From Piezodorus guildinii (lineage: Eukaryota > Arthropoda > Insecta > Hemiptera > Pentatomidae), in NCBI GenBank assembly GCA_023052935.1, contig CM041292.1, positions 149,038,939-149,102,938 on the forward strand: a DNA stretch of 64,000 bases, given 5' to 3'. The position numbers and the translations under genes are program-made. Below, one piece after another: positions 46,010 through 57,808 of the stretch. The stretch's first letter is position 1. Each line of letters begins with the position of its first letter. The notes under the pieces were generated by a model, which worked only from the letters and a program-made list of their open reading frames with translations, was not told the DNA's origin and did no database searches.

Positions 46010-47125
46010 ATCGATCAATGGATCTAAACGCTGAATTTATGAACTTGTACATAAAGAAGCCAGAAGACAAACTGATATAAAATCTAAATTAATTCATCCA
46101 ATAGACAAAACACACCGTTTCTTGAAATCATAATCGACTATATAACTATTAGATTTCAGCCCCAGACTCGACCAAATTGCATGTTATTTTCTTTTACGAA
46201 GCACCAATTCCAGGTTTTTTTTTTTTTTTTTTGGAGATGTTAATGCTTATGTCCTAGCCAGTCAACGGTACTTTAAACATAATATAAATTTGAAGTGATA
46301 GGGCTGGTTTGAGTTGAAATGAGATAAGTGATATGGACCGTATTATGAATTGGTACATTGTGATAGGAAATAAATACTAGAAATCTATGGTAGCCAATAG
46401 GACATAATATGATTAGTTGGATTATTAATTTTGATTGATTTACAATTTTATGATTTATTGCTGCGGTTGTACATTGTAGTTGTCAATTGCTGGTTCCTGC
46501 TTTTTTTTAGAGGGTCGGTTTTCCTTCTCTTCTTCTTCTTCATCTTCCATCCAGGGCCGGCTGATGCGCATTAATTACTCCTCCATAATGGGTAAAGTGC
46601 TTTCTATAAATGGAGAATTTTAATATATAGTGGCACATCTGTATACTTTTGTTTCTTCTTCTCTACATCGGATGGTTTCCAGTCTTGGCTGGAAGTTCCA
46701 CTGGCATGCCGCTAGATAGCCGTAAGTGGACTATAAGGCATCACTCAAACAGCCTTAATTGATGCGAAGGGATGCTCCTTTGACGGGAGAATTTTTTTTT
46801 CTACTATATGTTCGATATGTTTTTGTTTTTTCATTAGAAAATTTATATAAAATATTTTTTTATGGATTTTAAAAATATTTATTATGTTTTAAAGTTAAAT
46901 GTATTAAAACTACACAACTTATATTTTAGTCAACATTTCAGGGATGTTTTCCCATCTTTTTTTTTTCAACAACAATTTTTTATTGAGTATTTGGACATCA
47001 GTAATAGTGGTGAAAGATAACATACATACTACATTTATGTTTTCCTATCTACAGCACAAAAATCTTCACTAGTATGTCATTTAAAAAGGATAATTTATAC
47101 TTTTCTTACCTACACAGGCGCCTCT
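46010..47125. other. AT-rich stretch with an unassigned GC-richer patch
   Basis: 46540-46790 is relatively GC-rich (TTCTTCTTCTTCATCTTCC, CCAGTCTTGGCTGGAAGTTC) but no open frame or polymerase III box was found. Probably an unrecognised repeat. Confidence 0.35.
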
Positions 47126-47129
47126 AAGT

Positions 47130-47335
47130 ATTATCAGGAATATATGTAAGTGAGAGTTTGCGGACAAGCAGGTTTGTGTGGGCTGTTAGTTTGGAATGAA
47201 AGGTGTATAAATTTTGGCATAAGTCTGCAACGAGTGGAATATTGAGGTCTCTATGGATGATTTTATTAGTAACAAAATAAGGAGGATTTCGGATTTCGAG
47301 GATTGGATGCGGGAGGAATTGTATGGTATTTTCCC
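47130..47335 (-). pseudogene. Jockey-clade LINE fragment 5
   Basis: Minus-strand blocks corresponding to NSSR.QS, the VTNK.IH.DLN.P segment and NPLV/LSANS are recognisable by comparison with 14376-14948, for example GGGAGGAATTGTATGG and CTCTATGGATGA. About 200 bases only, with stops and shifts. Confidence 0.6.
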
Positions 47336-47339
47336 AAGT

Positions 47340-48700
47340 TTTTATTTTTCAAGAAATAAGAAAAGAAATAAAGATTCCTAATGTACCGTTAGGGAGCTAA
47401 CAAATTCAGAAAAAATGTTGTCTAACATACACAGTTGTAGAAGAAATCTTTTGTGTTTGTAGATAATAATTTATTTAGTTATATCATTCAATATAAAATA
47501 AATGTTTTCATCGAAAAATTCAATTATTTTTTCGACATTTTTCTTCCTAAAAAGTTGTGATGGGCCTGATGTGTGTGAGGGAGTGAGGTTATAACACACA
47601 GCTGGTGGGAGCAAAGAGGTTATGTGAAATGGATTTGTCACTGCCTCAAACATGTTTATATTTTAGTTTTCTTTATATTTAATTGAAGGTCATTTTTATT
47701 TATTATTTTATTTTCTGTGTTTTATGATAGTAGAAAGATTATTTTATTTTACAGTGGCAAATCCATTGCAACCTCTCAACAGCTGTGGGTTGGCTCTATC
47801 TCGATTTGTGTGTGCTCCTCATATTGTGTTCTTCTTTTGTTTTCTATTATTCCATGCTTTATTTAACTGTTTTTAACATTACGAACAATAAAAGAACCAT
47901 TCGTACTAATAGTGCCAGGCTGTAGTTATTTCGCCCTCACCTCCTCAAAAAAGTGATTAAATTAATTTCAACCAGTGAGGTAACTGAATGTCGTTTCTAA
48001 TTATTTTCTTCAATATATCATTTTAATTTTTATTTCTACTGTTTTATTACTTATCCATTCATTAATTATGTCGATTATTTTAAAGATCTACGCGGAAGAT
48101 ACCTTCTTTGATGTTTTGCTTTTCATTTATAGTTTTCATTTTTTGGTTTATTATTTTCAATAATGAGCATATTTAAACCAAACAATTATCTCTCCCTCCC
48201 CTCAAAATTTCTCGTCCTACGTTTCAAATTACATTGAACTCAAATGAGGAATAATAAAAAATCCGTTTGTCTTCGTTACGAACTTAATTACTAATCTTTA
48301 GATAATTTAATGTATCACAAAACACTCGAAATAAATAAAATGTAGTACTTTCATCATAGGATTTTCACTTACCTCCGTTGTTAAAATCGATTAAAGAATT
48401 TTCAAATACAGTCGGAGATAAAAATGAGTGAAACTAATAAAGAATTAATTAAATTAAATTTCTATAAAAAAAACATGTGTTATGTTAGAAAATCTATCAT
48501 ATTATTATCTAAAATAATCAATTAGTTTTATCGTTTTCATCACTCTTTATTAACTTATACAAGTTTGTGTATAAGATATAAGTGTAGGTTGATTTTGATG
48601 AAAAAGTTTCTGTAACATCTCGGGCGTATAGCAAATATTGTAGTACTATAACATCAATTATTTGGAAATCATAGACCTATGTGTAATAATTTTAAGTGTT
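47340..48700. other. AT-rich stretch, nothing recognised
   Basis: The 60-codon minus frame at 47471-47653 has no motif. Mostly T-rich low-complexity sequence. Confidence 0.4.
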
Positions 48701-48706
48701 TTACTT

Positions 48707-49610
48707 TCACTTATCTATATATGAAATATATAGTAAGTGAAAGTATTGCGATCGTGAAAATTTTCGAATTCCAGTTTTCGAGTTCCACCGGAAATTCACG
48801 TTTTACGGTCCCCTGAGCTCATATGACCAAGGGCCGCAAAAACGTATGTGTGTGTGTCTTGTAACTCCCGGATGAAAACAATAAGTCCTATGGAACTAAA
48901 ATTTCATATTTAAGACAACTGTACGTCCGAGATGTTACAACTGTTCTGTCAAAATCATCTAACCAGAAGAGCCACTTTACCCCATGCATTTTGCATCTGT
49001 TTACGATTTTCTCAAAAAAAGTTTTAAAGCTTTTGATTTAACTCTGTATATCGATGTAAAATTTGATGAGCTATAATATCAAGTAAGTTTCATTGTGATT
49101 GAAATAGTTTGACAGGACTTAAATGCCGATATATTAAATTTTCTTAATCTAAACTACCTTAAATTTCGTACATTACAAAAGATTAACCATATCATCGTAG
49201 TGAAATTTATTAATAAAGGACGACTAAATAAACAAGTTGGACGAATTTAATGACCAACTGAAGGATAAAAGAGCAAACCTTTTTTTAATGCAATTTTCTA
49301 TTTTTTTATAATAATAACAGACGTATAATATACCGTTGAAAAGAGAAAGATATTAGAAAAAACATTATCTGATACACAGTTTCAAAAGCCCATTATAAAG
49401 TGACGAATAGGGAATAAACTTATTACTATACAAAAATTTATAGTTATATGATTTAATCTTCATCATATGTTTCTAAGGAAAATGAATACACATTTTATTA
49501 AAAACTAGTCAAAATATTTGTTAAACTGAAGTATATTTAATTGTTTTTAAATTAATTTTAACATTCGAGGTAAGAGAAAGCCGTGTGTTGTCCACACCAG
49601 ATTACTTTGA
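48707..49610 (+). repeat. Unnamed ~0.8-0.9 kb dispersed repeat, copy 2
   Basis: Longer copy of the repeat at 23291-24070. The initial hairpin is nearly perfect (ACTTTCACTTA TCTATATAT, GAA, ATATATAG TAAGTGAAAGT, one extra T). It includes a GC-richer block absent from copy 1 (CACGTTTTACGGTCCCCTGA ... GTGTGTGTCTTGTAACTCCC). It ends after GGTAAGAGAAAGCCGTGTG. No conserved open frame. Confidence 0.8.
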
Positions 49611-49614
49611 GGTG

Positions 49615-50280
49615 CTTTTCGAATAATTAAAGCAAAATAAAACCCGAAAACGTAAACAAATATAAATACGATAGCAATATAGGTATAACTGTAATGGAAA
49701 GGAGAGCGGATGCATAGCTCGTCCGTGTAGGTAATGAAGCGGTGTCATCTGGGAAAGTAGCTATTAGGCTGGCTCCGAGTCGGTGACGGTCACCTGTCTT
49801 CGTATTGTATCAAGGTATCCTCCTGTTATAACTGGCAAAGAGGTTTCTGTTACTACCACAAACGTATCTTGTGTCATGCTAAGTACTATCCTAAATCAAA
49901 CCTTTATTTCACTGTAATATACGGTTAATAAATAAGAGATGAGTCAGGGTAAAAGAGATTAGGGATAAGACAACCAGCAGTTTTTCAAAGTTTCACTTCC
50001 TTATTAAAGAAATAAGTTGCTGTCACCATCAAAGCCACAAGCTTTACCTGACCAAGGCAAACTGAATTGTTTTGCATAAACGGACATTCTGGATTCTCTT
50101 TCTGTTTTCCCTCTAGGATTTCATGTACATGAAATCTTATTTTTTTTTTAAGTCAGTACATCGAGGATAACAAAAATAACTCGAATCAATAAATCTAAAA
50201 TAATTACTCAGATAAGGATGATGTTTGGAGTTGGGGTCATCAAAAAATTACACAATACTAAATAACACTTATTTGAATTT
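49615..50280. other. Unassigned stretch
   Basis: A moderately GC-richer segment (49690-49860) shows no exon or transposon motif. GATTTCATGTACATGAAATC at 50117-50136 is a perfect 20-bp palindrome. The minus strand from 50280 down to about 50215 continues the sequence that follows hammerheads in this family (GATGACCCCAACTCCAAAC). Confidence 0.45.
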
Positions 50281-50283
50281 TGT

Positions 50284-50302
50284 TCCGACGTTTCGGCCTT
50301 AT
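50284..50302 (-). ncRNA. Hammerhead half core at outer edge of the left arm
   Basis: Minus strand TATAAGGCCGAAACGTCGG: stem II 3' side, GAAAC and GTC, followed by GAAC as in the core at 51235. The CTGATGA box should lie just upstream but reads TGGTAGA. It lies 692 bases (GAAAC to GAAC-equivalent) beyond the core at 50978-51012 on the same strand. Confidence 0.5.
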
Positions 50303-50977
50303 AAAATCTACCATGTCAACTCAATTATTTATTCCAAATTTACAGAATATATACAACTAAAAATAAGGTTAAAATATCATAATATAAAAAAAAAGTTATA
50401 ACAAAATAAATAGCCCTAACAATATTCATTTCAACTTTTTCCGGTTACAATCGATCAGCACATTGGCCACCAATTTAAGGCTGAACTTCTAGACTCCACT
50501 TATTTATTTTTTCTCCTAGGGAGAAACTTGCCAGTTATCGTAATGCTATTTTAAAGAAACGAATTCAACCATTATGAAATCAGACTTAATTCCTCCTCCT
50601 GTTTTATTATAATTTATATGAATATAAATAATTACTTTTTTTTTTCCTTCCTATGAAATATTTATTGAACGGACTTTCAACGGAAGAATTATACCACTTT
50701 TAATTTAAAATAAAAATATCAGTTGCTTCTTTATCTTGATGCTTTGCTCTGCTATGCTTGCTGCTTTATTTATTGTTTTCATCTTAAATAATAAATTTAC
50801 AATAATATATTTTTCCTGGTTTGTTAATTATTATTTTGTAGTGTACTTGTAGGGCTGTAGTGTAAAAAATAGAACACAAATTTGTAAAAAAAAAATCGTA
50901 ATTATTTTAGAATAATAGAGTTTAGTTGACTGTTAAGAATTATGGGAAGATAATTGGGGTGAAGTCATCAATTGTGT

Positions 50978-51012
50978 GCGAAGTTCGGACTATATCGTGG
51001 GCCTTAATCAGG
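50978..51012 (-). ncRNA. Hammerhead core, left arm, mutated
   Basis: Minus strand CTGATTA (51011-51005), AGGCCC ... GTCC stem II, then GAACT where GAAAC is expected, then TCG. Two core substitutions (CTGATGA to CTGATTA and loss of an A in GAAA) should abolish cleavage. Counterpart of 51235-51270. Confidence 0.55.
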
Positions 51013-51234
51013 GTTTAATAAATAAGATAACAACCAATACAATTAGAAAATTAATCATAAATTAGGTACAATAATATAATGACAAATACGATATGGAAAC
51101 TCAGTAATACAATATTGTAAATTAAATTAATTTAATTCTATAGCTGTTTCCATATTGTATTACTGTCATCATAGTATTGTATCTAACTTATTATTAATTT
51201 TCTAATTGCATTGGTTGTTATCTTTTTTATTTAA

Positions 51235-51270
51235 CCTGATGAAGGCCCTCAATATAGACCGAAACGTCGG
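51235..51270 (+). ncRNA. Hammerhead core, right arm, intact invariant residues
   Basis: CTGATGA (51236-51242), stem II GGCC facing GACC with loop CTCAATATA, GAAAC (51261-51265), then GTCGG, giving a canonical GTC cleavage triplet. Stem II has one mismatch; stem I is reduced to one base pair and stem III to AC/GT, so a dimeric or partner-assisted form would be required. Confidence 0.7.
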
Positions 51271-51914
51271 AACTTATTTGATGACTCCACCCCCAACTAT
51301 CTTCCTCAACAGTCAACTAAACTCCATTATTCCAAAATAATTACGATTTTTTTTTTTTTTTTTTTTTTTTACGCTCTGTGTTCTATTTTTTACACTATAT
51401 CCCTACAATTATACTACAAAATAATAATTAACAAACCAGGAAACAGATATTATATTAAATTTATTATTCAAGATAAAAACAGTAAATAAAGCAGCAAGCA
51501 TAGCAGAGTAAAGCATAAAGATAAGGACTCATCAGATATTTTTATTATAAATTAAAAGTGGTATAATTCTTCCGTTGAAATTCCGTTCAATAAACATTTC
51601 ATAGAAAAAAAAAATAGGTATATTTAAATAGGTGATAATAATAGAGAAAAAAGGAGAAATTAATAGCTGAATTCGTTTCTTTAAAATAACTGGCAAGGTT
51701 CTCGTTAAGATAAAAAATAAATAAGTGCAGTCCAGAAGTTCATACTTTAATTGGTGGCCAGAAAAACACGAAATGGTTATGGTCTGGACTATTTATTTTG
51801 TTATAACTTTTTTTTTTTATTATGATATTTTTACCTTATGTTTAGTTGTATATGTTCTGTAAATTAGGAATAAATAATTGAGTTGACATGGAGTCTGGTA
51901 GATTTTAATTTTTT

Positions 51915-52700
51915 TAATGAATGCAAAATGAAGGGTTTTTGGTTACTTTTGAGAATCCACAAGAAAATGGAAGCTATCTAATTAATTGTAGGTCGGATTG
52001 AAACTAAAGCCTTACTCCTATTTTCGTACCTGTATAATTCTAAACCAATATACACGTTACATTTCTCAACTTTGAGGATATTTGACCCAATCTTATAATC
52101 AGGGGGCTTTAATGTTGATTTTTTTAATAAATGTTTTAATTAAGTTTATTTCGAATAGACGAATAAGTTACAATCCAATTTACATACCATTTGGTTAAAT
52201 TATTTCTGTCCTGATAAGTAAAATATCGATTTTTGTTTGCTGTTTTTAAAATTTTTATATAGCCATTAATCAGCACCGGGTAGGTCGGAGAAAGTTCTAT
52301 CTGTATCTAGCACACGTAAAAAATAAATGATTGATCTAAAGAGTTCTAGCAAACCAGAAAGCGAGGAGACGAAAGGAGAATAGGAAATCACGAAGCAAAA
52401 CTTCTTATCAATCTTCGTTAGTGAACATTGTCCCTTCAGGAAAGTATATACGACGGCATACAATTGGGAAAGCTACGTAATCAAAAATCATGGGATCGGA
52501 CCCTCAATGTGTCCTAATTTAATCCTCATTTAATTTTGACATTAACAGCAGAGAAAAAGCCAGAATATTACGATTATAGCTAACTACGCTTAGTAAAAAT
52601 CGTTTAAGAAATATAAATAAATAAATAATAAAACTAATATTGAACTGTAGACTTACTACTCTAAAAGATAATACTTAATCTCGAACTAAGGGTGTTTGTT
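51915..52700. other. AT-rich stretch, nothing recognised
   Basis: No motif seen. Confidence 0.4.
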
Positions 52701-52990
52701 TGTTTATTTATTTATTTAACGTCACTTTATGCTACTATGGCTAATCGGACGATGCTACAGTGGTAGTCCTAAATTTTGCCTATCCAGGTTTTATTAGGAT
52801 AGGGATCTTTAACGAGTACCTGACATCGCACAGGCTCGGGACCACCTTTTAACGTCCCCTCCGAAGGACGGCGTAACTAAGGATTTTTTACTCCCATTAA
52901 AAAATCCTAGGACCAAGTGCGGGTTTGAACCCGTAACCTTTAGCATGGGAGGCTGTTACGCTAGCCACCCAGCTACAAGTGATCCCGAAC
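52700..52990 (-). mobile_element. tRNA-derived SINE, family 2, full-length minus copy
   Basis: On the minus strand: GGGATCACTTGTAGCTGGGT, A box GGCTAGCGTAACAGCC-like, B box CGGGTTCAAACCCGCAC, body TTACGCCGTCCTTCGGAGGG, GTCCCGAGCCTGTGCGATGT, AAAGATCCCTATCC, TAGCATCGTCCGATTAGCC and an A-rich (AAAT)n tail at the 52700 side. This is the best copy of the family; relatives are at 32135-32345 and 56040-56220. Confidence 0.85.
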
Positions 52991-52999
52991 TAAGGGTGT

Positions 53000-54040
53000 A
53001 ACTTTATTCGTACCGTAAGCGTTCAAATGGTATTCACTATGGTCAGGTACCCTTTTTATTATGGTTGAACAGTCAATCATAGATCAGATTCATGGTTGAT
53101 AATTTAAATTCATTGGTTCATCCTTTTTAAACAATACAAAATATATAACAATTCATTAATTAACATTTCAAATTTATTAATATTATGTTCTTTAAAAAAC
53201 ACAATATCCATCGATAGTTAATAAATAATGAACGAAGATATTTTTACGTAAAAGTATCCATTTATACCCTCCTTCAAGTTTCCTCATAGAAACTGTAACA
53301 ATATAAAAAAAAAAAAAAAAAAAAAAAACAGCCTACAGAAATAACGGCATCTTATAACCAACCCTTCACCTTTTCTAATTCCAGCTCCAAGACCTTATTT
53401 TTCTGTGAATTCATTGGTGGAAATCTGTACTTGTTATGATGGTAAAATATTGTCTAGCGATGTTTATCATTTTCGGTATTTAGATATATAGAAAAGTATG
53501 TTTTTTTATAATTACAGCAAATAAACAAACACAAAATAAACAATTTACAAATTACAAAATACAATAACAAAAATCAGACACACCACATGGTCTATTGACC
53601 GTCCATGGAGTCTGTGTTTATTGACAAAATTAACCTTTAACCTATTATAATTAATAACAAAATAAGAAACAATACATCAACACTTCGGATATTATTTATG
53701 TACTAAAATCAAATTCAATAATAGTTAAATTCTTTCGTTAACAACATTTTATTAGAGAAAGCTGATCTGGAATAATTAACTAATGCCTGTCAATCTTTTC
53801 CATTTATTAACTCTAATATTTTTATTAAATATAAGTATTCTTTTCATAACTCTGAAATTATCAGACAGGTAGCTAAAAACTGAAAAAAAAAAATATTACA
53901 CAAACTACATATATTATTTGTTCGCCTGAAATTTTTATAATTTAGATTTAAAACATCACCTCTGATTTTAATTACCCTGTTTTTTTTTAGATTAGGTATA
54001 TAGACTTATTTTGTTTAGGAAGGAGAATCCTAACGTATTT
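53000..54040. other. AT-rich stretch with an A-run
   Basis: A long A homopolymer (about 24) lies at 53305-53328. No coding or repeat motif otherwise. Confidence 0.45.
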
Positions 54041-54048
54041 CCTTATAA

Positions 54049-54455
54049 TTTTTTTTTTTTATTGAGATATATTACAATTTGTTTCTATATGAACATTAGT
54101 AATAGTGATATATGAACCCATTCACACAATATATACAATGATAAAGTCAAATAAATAAAATATAATATATATATATACAAAATAAGAAAACAAACAACAA
54201 CCTATAACTGAGATAAATACAAATAAATGATATACATAGAATTAAATAATAATAAATATAAAAACTAAACATTAACCTATAATTGAGATAAATAAATTTG
54301 CAAATAAACAAACATCATTCAAACAAACATAACTATATACAAAATATACAAGTGCTATAGAGGGACCTCAGACTGGGCTTTTCCCTCCACTTGTGGAGGA
54401 AAAAGCGGAATCCAAAAGATCCTAGACCCTCGCTCTCAGCCGCGTCACTGGTAAA
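54049..54455 (-). mobile_element. 5'-truncated LINE 3' end, inverted copy of the 38.2-kb insertion
   Basis: Reverse-complement match to 38193-38601 over the whole length, including the GC-rich patch with TCCTCCACAAGTGGAGG and the duplicated CTCARTTATAGGTT block. Flanked by CCTTATAA at 54041-54048 and 54456-54463, an 8-bp or slightly longer target-site duplication. The poly(A) tail appears as T12. Short open frames across it are incidental. Confidence 0.85.
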
Positions 54456-54469
54456 CCTTATAAATAAAG

Positions 54470-56035
54470 ATGCAATGCTTTGTGCAGCAGTAAATGTCAA
54501 GCAACGAAAGTACTTAAAATATTTTACACTCAAAAAAGCACTCATTAACTTCTTTTTCTTATATATTTATTTTTCTTCTCTATTTATGACATTGTTTTTC
54601 TACGTTTCAGGGTTCTGTCCTCATTATCATGACTAAAACAGTTTTATAGTGTTTTTTTTTTTTTCTCTTTAAATCTATATTCACGCCTGTCAGAATGTAT
54701 CTGACAATCAGCAAATGTGCTGTATAGTTTAATTAGTAAAATTACATTATCTGATAATTTATCTTTGAAAATCATCTTTATGAATTTAATTCAAAACAGA
54801 TACAAAAAACCTAGGAACACATTATACTGATATCAATAAAGTAAAATTATAAAATAAATATAACAATAATCCAAAGCCATAATTAAAATATATATTAATA
54901 GAAATATATATAAAAGTAAATACAGGGCACAGGGATTACATAGGTATATTAGAAAAATACACAATGATACAAAGTGTAAAATTTGAAATAATAAAAACTG
55001 TCAGCTAATAGACATCAAATAGGACGAATAGTAGTGAGTATTAGTATGTAATATGTAATAAAATGTATGTGTGTTAGAAAGTGATTTTGAAATAAGGTAA
55101 ATCATATTAATAGGTTTTTATAATAATAATGACAATATAAATTGAATTTGTAAAGATAATTTTCAAAGATAAGTAATCAAATAGTGTAATTTTACTGATT
55201 AAACTTTGAAGAAAAATAAATATGTAAGAAAAGGAAGTTAACCAGTGCTTTTTTTTGAGTGTGAAATATTAAATGAAGCTTCCTAAAATATTATAAAAGA
55301 AAAATACTTTAAATATTTTTTTTTTCTCCAAAAATAGTAAGCACTCTTTCCCCCTTAACGCCTATTATGTAACTCGATACCCCTCATAATCGGAAGTTCC
55401 TTGTTACATTCTTTCGTAAATTAAAGTTCTGAGGTTACTGATGAAGGAAAAAACGAACATTAGAGAGCAACAAGACAATTACAGCGGCTGCGGTTTGGAA
55501 GAAAGTAGTCAGAGACCCGCATCCTACGATCTTTTAGGTGAGATTGTTCCTGGGTGTGTCGACGTAACTATCCCTTAATCAAAGTGCAATTAAATTATTA
55601 ATTCACAACCTACCAAGGCAATACCACCATGATTCACATCGAAGGCAAAGGGACGGGCGAGAACGAAAGCTATCTCCGCAGCGTAGGAGTACTCAACCTG
55701 GACTTGATTTAATTGTTTAGTAACTTGTATGATGCATTGATTCTTAACTTAGTTAAATGCTCCATAAAGGGGTTTAGAAGAGGAACGGTTTTCATGATAT
55801 TTACCCAAGTTTTGCAACGTTAATTTTCGTTAATATGGCTTGTGCCTTTTAATAAATAAAATCTGAAACTATGAAACTTACAGACTTCTATTTTCACTCA
55901 AATTGACGCTAATTAAATCAATTTTTTATCAGTAAACACATAAATTATGTTTGATTTATTCCTTTATTTTATTTTTTATAAATTTTACATTCTTTCCACA
56001 TATCACCCAAAGATAAGCATGGTCAGAAAAAGAGC
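54470..56035. other. Mostly AT-rich; one weak exon-like patch
   Basis: 54655-54720 shares CCTGTCAGAATGTATCTGAC and ATCAGCAAAT with 61445-61480, a short dispersed motif. 55441-55532 contains a 30-codon ATG frame (ending RPASYDLL) running into AG|GTGAGA, a good splice donor, but nothing else supports it as a first exon. Confidence 0.35.
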
Positions 56036-56039
56036 AGTC

Positions 56040-56220
56040 TTGTTTGTTTATTTATTTAACGTCACTTTAGCTACTATGGCTAATCGGACGATGCTACAGT
56101 GGGAGTCCTAAATGTTGCCTATCCAGATTTCATTAGAATAGGGATCTTTAACAAGTACCTAATATCGCACCAGTTCGGAATCATCTTTTAACGTCCCCTC
56201 TGAAGGACGGCATAACAAAG
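56040..56220 (-). mobile_element. tRNA-derived SINE, family 2, head-truncated minus copy
   Basis: Shares AACGTCACTTTAGCTACTAT, CTAATCGGACGATGCTACAG, TGCCTATCCAG, CGTCCCCTCTGAAGGACGG with 52700-52990, but stops before the tRNA-like head. Inserted with the same (TTTA)n edge. Confidence 0.8.
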
Positions 56221-56224
56221 GCTC

Positions 56225-56805
56225 TTTTCATATTCAGTATTCGCAGGCAAAGATCACAATCGGGAGAATAACAGAAATTGAAATCAAGGGCAAGGACAGG
56301 TAGATAAGACATTGATGGAGATAATGTATGATGGAATTTAGAGTAAACACAAATAAAGGATAATCCATTGCAATGGAAACATTGGCAGTGAAGGGAAGCC
56401 ATATCCAGGAGGATCTGAAACCTCGCCTAGAAGCCATTAGAAATAAATAAGTCCTAGTTGTGAAAGATATTACACCTTGCAAAATAAACAGTGATGAACC
56501 ATACTGTGGGAAAGATTTAGGAGGAATTAAACTGCATTTTCTAGATATAAAACACATGATTGATACTGTATTATATATACTTGAATATAGTCTAGTGTGA
56601 TAAATATAAAGAAAAAATATCTGTCAAATCTACTGTCATTCAGATTCCCTACTTTGCGGAGAAAAGGTCAGTCACAACTTCCTTAATTTTTTTTTTATTT
56701 TACTTTCTAGCACTCTAGCACTCTTATTAGTATATATTATGCTATAACACTTTTTAATATTCATATTTCCAGTTAAATTAATAATCGCTCTCCTTCATAC
56801 TTTAG
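56225..56805. other. Unassigned stretch
   Basis: Overlapping minus frames of 73 and 107 codons (56181-56557) were examined: no known motif, no GC3 bias, and their beginning lies in SINE sequence. Not called as genes. Confidence 0.4.
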
Positions 56806-56811
56806 GAAGTC

Positions 56812-56975
56812 ACGTGGTCTAGTGGACAGAGCACTCGTCTACTGTCCTCCAGTTTCAGGTTCGGATCCCGGCTGTAGCAGGATATTATTTATTCTGTATA
56901 TTACGCCATAGTGCGTAGACAGGGTATTAAGACAGTCCCTATAAAGTGGGTACTCAAAATAGGAGAAAAATAATT
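56812..56975 (+). mobile_element. tRNA-derived SINE, family 1, plus copy
   Basis: A box TGGTCTAGTGGACAG and B box AGGTTCGGATCCCGG at tRNA spacing, then ATTATTTATTCTGTA, AGACAGTCCCTATAAAGTGG and GTACTCAAAATAGGAGAAAA. Matches 42820-43018 through the whole body. Confidence 0.8.
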
Positions 56976-56979
56976 TTTT

Positions 56980-57720
56980 TTTTTATTTTAGCCAGCCCTA
57001 TCTCCACCTTTTTTTTTTCTTTTCGTAGGCGTAAACCACTTGGGTCATTTTCGCCTTAAATAACTTTGATAAACGGATTAAATATTATGGTATATTGTAC
57101 AAGTCGGTCTGTCGTAGGAAGTCAAAAAGTTTTGCAGTTCTCTGTATGTTGTCATGTAAAACAGTTGGTAAGTCAGTGTCAATTGCAACATGTGCTCTGT
57201 GATTATCATAAGCCCTACACCCTTATATCTCCACCTATGTTGGATATAAGGGGGTTTCTCACGGCGAGGACTAATGCAGAGTTGAAAACTCGAGATAAGA
57301 CGCAAACTCAAGACAATTTTCTGTAAAATTCTGGTCATCTGGTTTCCTGGGCAACGCGCGTTTACTGAAACGCGCGCAAATTCACTGGGCCACCCCCACT
57401 CCCGAGCGTGTAGTACTTGAGAAAAGCACTTTACCACGGACGCGGGTAGTGCAATGGTGTGACTAGGTATAGGTTTTTTTTAATACTTAATATTTACTTT
57501 TGGCATCTCGCTTTTGCTTCATTTCATTTTACCTTATTTACTTTTGTTAACTATATTCATTGTTCATTTTTCTATTTACTCATGTCGATAAATTAGTTAA
57601 TTTCTTTACATATTTTTTTTTTAACTTTATTTATGGTTTTTGTGTTCTCATTTTCGCATACTTTTTTAATTTACCATATCTTTATTTTTGCTGTTGCTTT
57701 ATGTGGAATTCGTATATCAA
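56980..57720. other. Unassigned stretch
   Basis: 57300-57440 is GC-rich for the region and contains ACGCGCG ... CGCGCG (57354-57380), a short inverted motif. Overlapping frames on both strands (57066-57437) show no recognised domain. T-rich beyond 57470. Confidence 0.35.
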
Positions 57721-57724
57721 GCAC

Positions 57725-57763
57725 ATACATATATATATATATATAATATATATATATATATAT

Positions 57764-57797
<34 letters not shown>
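57725..57797. repeat. (TA)n microsatellite
   Basis: Alternating TA with several AA/TT interruptions, directly upstream of a hammerhead relic. Confidence 0.9.
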
Positions 57798-57808
57798 CAT
57801 GTTATATT

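Larger units (their letters stand above)
50302..51908. repeat. Long inverted repeat with ~0.8-kb arms and hammerhead cores
   Basis: Left arm about 50302-51100 and right arm about 51143-51908 are reverse complements throughout, by eye about 85-90 percent with small indels. Matching landmarks: AAAATCTACC/GGTAGATTTT at the outer ends, GTTGACATG, AGTTATAACAAAATAAATAG, CAGCAAGCATAGCAGAG, ACAAACCAGGAAA, AATTACGATTTTTTT, CAGTCAACTAAACTC, the hammerhead cores, AATTAGAAAATTAAT and GATATGGAAAC near the centre. The central ~40 bases contain AATTAAATTAATTTAATT, an 18-bp palindrome. No open frame. It is best explained as two copies of one ribozyme-bearing non-coding element in opposite orientation. Confidence 0.9.

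Noticed and set aside
54333..54636. Overlapping 70- and 81-codon frames on both strands
   Set aside because: They cross the boundary of the retroposed LINE end at 54455 and its flank.
55441..55532. Possible first coding exon (ATG frame ending at AG|GTGAGA)
   Set aside because: Only about 30 codons, no recognised protein, no partner exon found; kept as a note, not called.
56181..56557. 107- and 73-codon minus frames
   Set aside because: Overlap each other and begin inside a SINE; no motif and no codon bias.
56812..56890. Functional tRNA gene
   Set aside because: A and B boxes are present but arms are imperfect and the same head plus body recurs at 42820-43018, so it is a SINE.
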